NCBI GenBank assembly: GCA_036259835.1
Contig: DATABA010000019.1
Location: forward strand, 1-64,000
DNA length: 64,000 nt
Reading direction: 5' to 3'
Source of the DNA: JALYGK01 sp036259835
Lineage (GTDB): Bacteria > Actinomycetota > UBA4738
Each line of letters opens with the position of its first letter. Position 1 is the first letter of the stretch. The translations under genes and the position numbers were made by a program. Positions 58,253 through 64,000 of this stretch are shown piece by piece. Below the pieces are notes generated by a model that was not told the DNA's origin, did not search any database, and saw only the letters and a program-made list of their open reading frames with translations.

Positions 58253-59170
58253 GTGGGGACGGGCGGGGACTCGGGCCCCAGCACGCACCAGTTCCTGCTC
58301 GAGGAGGCCGAGGCTCCGCCCCGTCGCCCGGCGCCGGCTCGGAAGGCGCGGGCTTGGCGAGGTCGAAATCTCGCTATCTCCGTGGCCAGCACGGTGCTGT
58401 TGCTGGGCGCCGTGCTGGCGATCTTCCTCACCTCACCGGGATCTGCTCAGATCCGAGAGTCCTTCTTCCAGCCCGAACATCTGAAACGAGCCCTGGTCGG
58501 AAGCGAGTTCACGCCCTCCGTCGCGGCCGGGTTCGTCACCAACATCAGGCTCATGTTGACGGCCGAGGTCATCATCCTGGTGCTCGCGCTGTTCATCGCG
58601 GTCATTCGTGGTATTCCCGGGCCGGTGTTCTTCCCCTTCCGCGCACTCGCCATCGGGTACGTTGATCTGTTCCGGGGGACGCCTTTGATTCTCGTGCTGT
58701 TTTTGGTGGGGTTCGGGCTTCCCGCTCTTCAACTTGAAGTGATCTCGACACAGTCACAGTTCACGTACGGGGTGGTCGCCCTGGTGCTGGTGTATTCGGC
58801 CTACGTCGCGGAGGTGTACCGCGCGGGCATCGAATCCATACACGTCAGCCAGACCGCGGCGGCGCGTTCACTTGGTCTCTCGCGGTGGCAATCGCTGCGC
58901 TACGTGGTGTTGCCGCAGGCCGTTCGGAGGGTCGTCCCGCCGCTGCTGAACGATTTCATCGGTCTCCAAAAGGACACAGCGCTCGTGGCGATCATCGGAC
59001 TGGTCGAAGGCGTCCGGTCGGCTCAGTCCTACGCATCCCGGTACTTCAACTTCGCCGGGCACGTCGTGGCCGCGATCCTGTTCGTCCTCATGACGATTCC
59101 CCTCGCACGGTTCACCGACTACCTGATCGAGCGGGACCGTCGAAAACGACAGGCGCGCGGGGTCCGGTGA
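58253..59170 (+). CDS. Polar amino-acid ABC permease (HisMQ family)
   Basis: 305 residues. A 40-residue Pro/Arg-rich cytoplasmic start precedes the first helix (about 41-60). The BPD/HisMQ domain has IGYVDLFRGTPLILVLFLVGFG and the cytoplasmic EAA loop AGIESIHVSQTAAARSLGLS that docks with the ATPase. A 50-residue periplasmic insertion lies between helices one and two. Only one permease gene is present, so it should act as a homodimer. Start GTG 58253. Overlaps the ATPase gene by GTGA. Confidence 0.9.
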   Translation: MGTGGDSGPSTHQFLLEEAEAPPRRPAPARKARAWRGRNLAISVASTVLLLGAVLAIFLTSPGSAQIRESFFQPEHLKRALVGSEFTPSVAAGFVTNIRLMLTAEVIILVLALFIAVIRGIPGPVFFPFRALAIGYVDLFRGTPLILVLFLVGFGLPALQLEVISTQSQFTYGVVALVLVYSAYVAEVYRAGIESIHVSQTAAARSLGLSRWQSLRYVVLPQAVRRVVPPLLNDFIGLQKDTALVAIIGLVEGVRSAQSYASRYFNFAGHVVAAILFVLMTIPLARFTDYLIERDRRKRQARGVR

Positions 59171-59943
59171 CTGACCCCAACACGTCGACCTCCCGGAACG
59201 GTGAAGCCGTCCGGATCGAGGACCTTCGGAAGTCCTTCGGAGAGCTGGTCGTCCTGGACGGGATCAATCTCTCGATCGCGGACCATGAGGTGGTCTGTCT
59301 GATCGGGGCCTCCGGGTCCGGCAAGTCAACGCTCCTTCGATGCATCAATCTCCTGGAACCCATCGACCGGGGGCGGATCTTCGTCGAAGGCGAGGAGATC
59401 ACGGCTGAGGGCGTGGACGTCAACCGCATCCGGCGTCACATCGGCATCGTGTTTCAGTCGTTCAACCTCTTCCCGCACATGAGCGTCCTGCGGAACATCA
59501 CGCTCGCTCCGATGGAGGTCTTGAAGAAGTCGAGAAGAGACGCTGAGTCGGAAGCCACCGACCTGCTCAACCGGTTCGGACTCGCGGACAAGCGGGACGA
59601 ATATCCGGACCGACTGTCGGGTGGCCAGCAACAGCGGGCCGCGATCGTCAGGGCGTTGGCGATGAACCCCGACATCATGCTGCTGGACGAGATCACCAGC
59701 GCGCTCGACCCCGAGCTCATTGCGGAAGTACTCAACGTCATCCGCGATCTGGCAAGGGTCGGTATGACGCTGGTGATCGTCACGCACGAGATGGGATTCG
59801 CACGGGAGATCGCGAACCGGGTCTGCTTCCTGGACAGAGGGGTGATCCTGGAGGAAGGACCACCCGAGCAAATCTTCAGCGATCCGCAGAACCCGCGGAC
59901 GCGTCAGTTCTTGCAGCGAATCATCGAGGCCGGTCGGCTATAA
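59167..59943 (+). CDS. Polar amino-acid ABC ATPase (GlnQ-like)
   Basis: 258 residues from the GTG in the GTGA overlap with the permease gene. Walker A GASGSGKSTLLR, Q-loop VFQSFNLFPHM, signature LSGGQQQR, Walker B IMLLDEITSALDP with Ile in place of the usual Pro after Glu, and H-loop VTHEM. The NLFPHMSVL motif is typical of GlnQ/HisP-type importers. Completes a three-gene importer with the binding protein and permease before it. The shared Glu-Ile-Thr variant is seen in some relatives. Confidence 0.94.
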   Translation: MTDPNTSTSRNGEAVRIEDLRKSFGELVVLDGINLSIADHEVVCLIGASGSGKSTLLRCINLLEPIDRGRIFVEGEEITAEGVDVNRIRRHIGIVFQSFNLFPHMSVLRNITLAPMEVLKKSRRDAESEATDLLNRFGLADKRDEYPDRLSGGQQQRAAIVRALAMNPDIMLLDEITSALDPELIAEVLNVIRDLARVGMTLVIVTHEMGFAREIANRVCFLDRGVILEEGPPEQIFSDPQNPRTRQFLQRIIEAGRL

Positions 59944-59956
59944 AAAGGAGCCAATC

Positions 59957-60553
59957 ATGAGCACCATGGCGGACTCGCTCGTCGTCGGAAGGGCCACTCG
60001 GTTTCGCGCGGTCTTCGCCGTTGCGTCGCTGGTGACAGGAAGATTGGTGATCGCCGGGCTGGCCCAGGTCTCAATCCGATTGCCGTTTACCCCCGTGCCG
60101 ATCACGGGCCAGACGCTCGGCGTGTTGTTGGTCGGAGCATCACTCGGGCCGCTTCTCGGGACGGCTTCGGTCGGCCTCTATCTATTGGAAGGAGCGATCG
60201 GCCTCCCGTTCTTCGCTGGAGGTGAAAGCGGCGTCTCGGTTCTCGGAGCAGCGTCCGCCACCGGCGGGTACCTGTGGGGATTCGTCCTGGCGGCGACCCT
60301 CGTCGGATGGCTCTCCCGCCAGGGGTGGGATCGCTCGATCCGGAGCTCGATCGGCGCCATGTTCCTCGGCGAGGTTGTCATCTACGCCGTGGGAGTTCCC
60401 TGGCTCATTGCCGCCGTCGATGTTCCGTTGGCCAAGGGGCTCGAACTCGGCCTCTATCCGTTCGTGATCGGGGACACCCTCAAGCTGCTGATAGCGGCCG
60501 GCGTTCTTCCGGTGGTCTGGAAGGTGATCCGCCGCTATGTCGGGAACGACTGA
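59957..60553 (+). CDS. bioY: Biotin transporter substrate-binding subunit BioY
   Basis: 198 residues, six transmembrane helices. S-component of the ECF biotin importer: LPFTPVPITGQTLGVLLVGASLG and LYLLEGAIGLPFFAGG are conserved BioY blocks around the biotin pocket. No bioM/bioN energising genes are next to it, so it works alone or with a shared ECF module. AAAAGGAG precedes the ATG at 59957. Overlaps the cupin gene (TGATG). BirA-type operators were not seen. Confidence 0.92.
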   Translation: MSTMADSLVVGRATRFRAVFAVASLVTGRLVIAGLAQVSIRLPFTPVPITGQTLGVLLVGASLGPLLGTASVGLYLLEGAIGLPFFAGGESGVSVLGAASATGGYLWGFVLAATLVGWLSRQGWDRSIRSSIGAMFLGEVVIYAVGVPWLIAAVDVPLAKGLELGLYPFVIGDTLKLLIAAGVLPVVWKVIRRYVGND

Positions 60554-61065
60554 TGCGCGGGATCGGCCATCTCGACGAGGTCCTGGACAACCTGGGGGTC
60601 TTTCGAGCGGCCGCCGGCGAGCTCGTCCAGCTCTGCCCCTCCGGTTTTCGGCGCGTTCCCATCTCGCAGGGTGCTGGGTTCTATTTCTCGATCCAGGCTT
60701 TGTCGCCGCACCAGACCGCCTACGCCCACACCCATCCGGACTCGGAGGAATGGACGGTCGTCCTGGACGGAACCGGCGAGGCGCTGATCCATGGGCCCGT
60801 TCCGCTGGCGCCCGGATCCATCGTGGGACGGGCCGCGGCGCATCCCCACGGGTTTCGATCGCACGACGAACCACTGTTCCTGCTCTCCATCCAGGTCCCG
60901 CGGCCGCAGGAGGGCACGACGACCTGGGACGAGGCGGGGACGACCACCGACCCGGCTCACTGTTCGGCGGGTGGGCGCTGCCGGCGGTGTCCCCGGTGCG
61001 GAGGGCACGCCGCCGAGGTACGCCGCGGCACGTTCGAATGCGAGAACTGCACGCTGGTCCTCTGA
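60553..61065 (+). CDS. Cupin domain protein with a C-terminal zinc ribbon
   Basis: 170 residues from the ATG in the TGATG overlap with bioY. Cupin domain at about 50-115: HTHPDSEEWTVVLDGTGEA is cupin motif 1 with His and Glu metal ligands, and LAPGSIVGRAAAHPHGFR is motif 2 with His. A Gly-rich link leads to Cys-rich CRRCPRC and, at the very end, CENC, spaced as a four-Cys zinc ribbon. Cupins bind small acids, sugars or amino acids through a metal; the ribbon may bind nucleic acid or a partner protein. I do not know a described function for this combination. Coupling to bioY hints at biotin-related sensing, but that is a guess. Confidence 0.8.
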   Translation: MRGIGHLDEVLDNLGVFRAAAGELVQLCPSGFRRVPISQGAGFYFSIQALSPHQTAYAHTHPDSEEWTVVLDGTGEALIHGPVPLAPGSIVGRAAAHPHGFRSHDEPLFLLSIQVPRPQEGTTTWDEAGTTTDPAHCSAGGRCRRCPRCGGHAAEVRRGTFECENCTLVL

Positions 61066-61082
61066 TCTGAGGGCCGTGGCGA

Positions 61083-61088
61083 TACCAT
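61083..61088 (+). promoter_or_regulatory. -10 box for a leaderless uvrB transcript
   Basis: TACCAT ends 6 nt before the GTG start at 61095; there is no Shine-Dalgarno. No SOS (LexA) box was seen here. Confidence 0.5.
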
Positions 61089-61094
61089 CGCCTG

Positions 61095-63116
61095 GTGCCC
61101 CCCTTTAAGGTCATTTCCGAGTTCGAACCCGCCGGAGACCAGCCGCAGGCGATCGACCGGCTGGCGGATGGCGTCCGGCGCGGCGACGACTACCAAACGC
61201 TGCTGGGAGTAACGGGCACCGGAAAGACGTTCACCATCGCCCACACCATCGCGCGGGTGGAGAAGCCGACGCTGGTCATCGCGCCGAACAAGTCGCTGGG
61301 GGCCCAGCTCGCGAACGAGTTCCGGGAGTTCTTCCCCGAGAACGCCGTGGAGTACTTCGTCTCCTACTACGACTACTACCAGCCCGAAGCGTACGTCCCG
61401 CAGACCGACACATACATCGAAAAGGATTCCTCGATCAACGACGAGATCGAGCGGCTCAGGCATTCGGCGACCGCGGCGTTGCTCAGCCGGAGGGACGTCA
61501 TCATCGTGGCGTCGGTCTCCTGCATCTACGGTCTGGGAACACCCGAGGAGTACATGGGGCAGGTCCTTCGCGTGCATCAAGGAGTTCAGGTCGACCGGGA
61601 CTTCGCCGTGAGACGGCTGGTGGACATCCAGTACCAGCGGACCACCCAGAACCTGACTCGGGGAAAGTTCCGAGTCCGAGGCGACACCATCGAGGTGTTC
61701 CCGGCGTACGACGAGACCATCGTGCGCATCGAACTGTGGGGCGACACCGTTGACCGCATCCTGCGAATGGACCCGGTGACCGGCGAGATCCTGAAGGAGC
61801 TGGGCGAGATCTGGGTCTACCCGGCGACGCATTACGTCGCATCGGAGGACCGAATGCGCCGGGCCATCAAGGGGATCGAGCGGGAGCTCGAACAGCGTCT
61901 CGCCGAACTCGACCGGCAGGGGAAGCTGCTGGAGGCACAGCGTCTCCGCATGCGAACCAACTACGACCTGGAGATGCTCCGTGAAGTCGGGTTCTGCAGC
62001 GGCATTGAGAACTATTCACGCCACATCGACGGCCGTGCGCCGGGGTCCCCACCGTACACGCTGCTCGACTACTTCCCGGACGATTACCTGGTGGTTCTGG
62101 ACGAGAGCCACGTCACCGTGCCGCAGCTGCACGGGATGTACGAGGGCGACATGTCTCGGAAGCGGACGCTGGTCGACTACGGCTTCCGACTGCCCTCGGC
62201 CGTGGATAACCGGCCCTTGCAGTTCGACGAGTTCATCGAGCGAGTGAACCAGGTGGTGTTCATGTCGGCCACGCCGGGTCCGTACGAGCTCCAGGTGAGC
62301 AAGCAGGTCGTGGAGCAGATTGTCCGGCCGACCGGGCTGATCGACCCTGAAGTGGAGGTAAGGCCGACCAAGGGTCAGGTTGACGACCTGATCGAGGAGG
62401 TTCGGAAGCGGGCAGAGGCCGGGCAGAGAATCCTGGTGACCACCCTCACCAAGAAGATGGCGGAGGACCTCACCGACTACCTGATCGAGATGGGGCTCCG
62501 TGTTCGGTACCTCCACTCCGAGATCGACACGATCCAGCGGATCGAGATCCTTCGGGATCTGCGGTTGGGGGAATTCGACGTGCTGGTAGGGATCAATTTG
62601 CTCAGGGAGGGCCTGGACCTACCGGAAGTGTCGCTGGTGGCGATCCTCGACGCCGACAAGGAGGGTTTCCTCAGAAGCGAGACGTCGCTGATCCAGACCA
62701 TTGGGCGGGCGGCGCGGAACGTCGAAGGGAAAGTGCTGATGTACGCCGACACCGTAACCGAGTCGATGCAGCGAGCGATCTCCGAGACGAACAGGCGGCG
62801 GAAGATCCAGATCGAGTACAACCAGCGGCATGGGATCGATCCGCAAACGGTCCGAAAGAAGGTCTCGGACATCCTGCTGGCGTTGGAAGGCGACGGTTCC
62901 CGAAGGGGAGGCGCAACACCTGACCGCAAGCGAAGGCGGCGAGTGCAGCGTGACGACATCCCGCCGGACGAGCTCGGGCGCCTCATCCAGCAGCTGGAGG
63001 AGGAGATGCACGAGGCCGCTCGGGACCTCCGGTTCGAGTACGCCGCACGGCTTCGTGACGAGGTGCTGGATCTGCGGAAAGAGCTCTCCGCCCTGAAGGA
63101 AGCGGGCGTCCGGTAA
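61095..63116 (+). CDS. uvrB: UvrABC excision repair helicase UvrB
   Basis: 673 residues. Damage-verifying subunit of nucleotide excision repair. Walker A VTGTGKT (39-45); the beta-hairpin region YYDYYQPEAYVPQTDTYIEKD (read in two parts) that inserts behind the lesion; DESHVTVPQL with the DEAD-like acid pair; helicase motifs VTTLTKKMAEDL and NLLREGLDLPEV; QTIGRAARN; and a C-terminal UvrC-binding coiled coil with EEEMHEAARDLRFEYAARLRDE. All motifs are intact. GTG start with -10 box at leaderless distance. Confidence 0.97.
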   Translation: MPPFKVISEFEPAGDQPQAIDRLADGVRRGDDYQTLLGVTGTGKTFTIAHTIARVEKPTLVIAPNKSLGAQLANEFREFFPENAVEYFVSYYDYYQPEAYVPQTDTYIEKDSSINDEIERLRHSATAALLSRRDVIIVASVSCIYGLGTPEEYMGQVLRVHQGVQVDRDFAVRRLVDIQYQRTTQNLTRGKFRVRGDTIEVFPAYDETIVRIELWGDTVDRILRMDPVTGEILKELGEIWVYPATHYVASEDRMRRAIKGIERELEQRLAELDRQGKLLEAQRLRMRTNYDLEMLREVGFCSGIENYSRHIDGRAPGSPPYTLLDYFPDDYLVVLDESHVTVPQLHGMYEGDMSRKRTLVDYGFRLPSAVDNRPLQFDEFIERVNQVVFMSATPGPYELQVSKQVVEQIVRPTGLIDPEVEVRPTKGQVDDLIEEVRKRAEAGQRILVTTLTKKMAEDLTDYLIEMGLRVRYLHSEIDTIQRIEILRDLRLGEFDVLVGINLLREGLDLPEVSLVAILDADKEGFLRSETSLIQTIGRAARNVEGKVLMYADTVTESMQRAISETNRRRKIQIEYNQRHGIDPQTVRKKVSDILLALEGDGSRRGGATPDRKRRRRVQRDDIPPDELGRLIQQLEEEMHEAARDLRFEYAARLRDEVLDLRKELSALKEAGVR

Positions 63117-63129
63117 CACGGGCAATCTG

Positions 63130-64000
63130 GTGTTAACGGTTCGAGCGCCGCTCGGATGGCTGGGACCGGGGCGCCTCCAGGAAGACGTCGCCGTCGTCAT
63201 CGAAAACCGTCGGGTCACCTTCGCCGGCCCGAGTCAAGACGCCTTGGAGACCCAAGAAGAGATTGCGTTCGACGGGTTCGTCATGCCGGGAGTCGTTGAC
63301 CGGCACGTCCACATCGGCCTCTCCGATCCTGAGGCGGTCATCACCGGAGGAGTCACGGCAGTCCGAGACCTCGGGTGGCCCCCAGAAGTGATTTTTCCGC
63401 TGTGCGAAGCCTCGGAAGGCGCAGCCTTCAACGGACCGCTCATTCGGTGCGCCGGCCCGATGATCACGTGCGATGGCGGTTATCCGACGCGGTCAGGCTG
63501 GGCCCCGCGCGGGACGGGACTGGAGGTGCGAGGCGCCGAAGAGGCTGCCGCGGCGGGTAGGAACTTGTTGGATCGCGGCGCCGCGGTCCTCAAGGTTGCA
63601 CTCAATGCCGATGCCGGACCGACCCTGACCGACGAAGAGCTGCGCGCGGTATGCGACGTGGCGCACCGCGCCGGAACGATCGTCACGGCACACGCACAGG
63701 GGGCAGGACAAGTCGAGCGAGCCGTCAACGCCGGCGTGGACGAGTTCGCTCACTGTCCGTGGTCGGAGCGCCTCAGCGATGAGCTGATCTCGGCGGTGGC
63801 CCGGAAGATGCGGATCGTTTCGACGCTCGACATCCACTCGTACGGCCGGGACACGCCAGAGCTTGAGATCGCCGTCGACAACCTGTCGCGATTCCTTCAC
63901 GCTGGTGGCCACGTGGCGTATGGAACCGATCTAGGCAACGGCCCAATCCCAGCTGGGATCCACGTCGGCGAAGCACAGCACCTTCATCGCGCGGGACTCT
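63130..64000 (+). CDS. Amidohydrolase family protein (3' end outside the window)
   Basis: At least 290 codons from GTG 63130, still open at 64000. Metal-dependent TIM-barrel hydrolase: MPGVVDRHVHIG carries the HxH pair, VLKVAL the lysine that may be carbamylated, TAHAQG and EFAHCPW the next histidines, and YGTDLGNG the catalytic Asp. This is the imidazolonepropionase-like/prolidase-like branch (VTAVRDLG). Substrate not determined; cyclic amide or peptide hydrolysis is typical. It follows uvrB by 13 nt, with no Shine-Dalgarno. GTG is the only start before the HxH motif that keeps the N-terminal beta-sandwich. Confidence 0.85.
   Translation, partial: MLTVRAPLGWLGPGRLQEDVAVVIENRRVTFAGPSQDALETQEEIAFDGFVMPGVVDRHVHIGLSDPEAVITGGVTAVRDLGWPPEVIFPLCEASEGAAFNGPLIRCAGPMITCDGGYPTRSGWAPRGTGLEVRGAEEAAAAGRNLLDRGAAVLKVALNADAGPTLTDEELRAVCDVAHRAGTIVTAHAQGAGQVERAVNAGVDEFAHCPWSERLSDELISAVARKMRIVSTLDIHSYGRDTPELEIAVDNLSRFLHAGGHVAYGTDLGNGPIPAGIHVGEAQHLHRAGL

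Noticed and set aside
1..64000. CRISPR arrays, insertion sequences, prophage or rRNA
   Set aside because: No direct-repeat arrays, transposase or integrase ORFs, or rRNA cores were seen in any part of the window.

Overview
The window is high-G+C DNA from a member of the Actinomycetota, probably a lineage outside the well-known Streptomyces and Mycobacterium groups. The evidence is gene order and gene content. There is a complete division and cell wall (dcw) cluster with sepF, yggT and divIVA but no ftsA. It is followed by ileS, a TraR/DksA-like gene, lspA, a pseudouridine synthase and dnaE. A polA-rpsA-coaE-uvrB block appears later. There is also a homologue of the bacterial proteasome activator Bpa, and many genes have a -10-like hexamer 5-8 nt before the start codon, as expected for leaderless mRNAs. 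Gene density is very high, with ATGA/GTGA/TGATG stop-start overlaps throughout the operons. I saw no rRNA, insertion sequence, prophage or CRISPR array.

Region 1 (1-2900): a DUF58/MoxR pair on the minus strand and an HNH nuclease gene on the plus strand. Region 2 (2987-22512): one long plus-strand cluster, mraZ, a 38-codon membrane ORF, rsmH, ftsL, ftsI, murE, murF, mraY, murD, ftsW, murG, murC, murB, ftsQ, ftsZ, pgeF, yggS, sepF, yggT, divIVA. It makes lipid II from UDP-MurNAc to the flipped, polymerised product and builds the division ring. The MurE DNPR motif predicts meso-diaminopimelate peptidoglycan. A good promoter overlain by four GTGG repeats precedes mraZ. An internal promoter before murE and a second one near ftsZ are possible.

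Region 3 (22517-34258): a DmdA/GcvT-like folate-dependent demethylase and ileS on the minus strand. IleRS has HVGN in place of HIGH, and its leader has two competing hairpins. Then come a TraR/DksA protein, lspA and a pseudouridine synthase on the plus strand, and a PD-(D/E)XK nuclease diverging from dnaE across two DnaA-box-like sequences. An RsbW-like kinase closes the block. Region 4 (34259-44101): a complete branched-chain-amino-acid-type ABC importer (livKHMGF) with an intrinsic terminator after livK and an unusually long LivM. It is followed by a lipoprotein of unknown function, a CGNR zinc-finger regulator and two amine/N-methyl-amino-acid oxidases.

Region 5 (44112-49041, minus strand): a class A PBP, tRNA-Leu(CAA), bpa, a strongly structured unidentified RNA candidate with a consensus-like promoter, a ZIP metal transporter with a perfect palindromic operator at its start codon, and a DtxR-family regulator that probably binds it. 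Region 6 (49098-64000, mostly plus): polA, rpsA, coaE, a HAD phosphatase, a DUF2203 protein, an ABC-2 exporter pair, a polar amino-acid ABC importer, bioY, a cupin/zinc-ribbon protein, uvrB, and an amidohydrolase cut off by the window end.

The best candidate for something undescribed is the 270-nt structured RNA upstream of bpa (47041-47310). The ileS leader switch, the DnaA boxes at dnaE and the leaderless promoter set come next. All calls come from reading the sequence; no database search or folding program was run.
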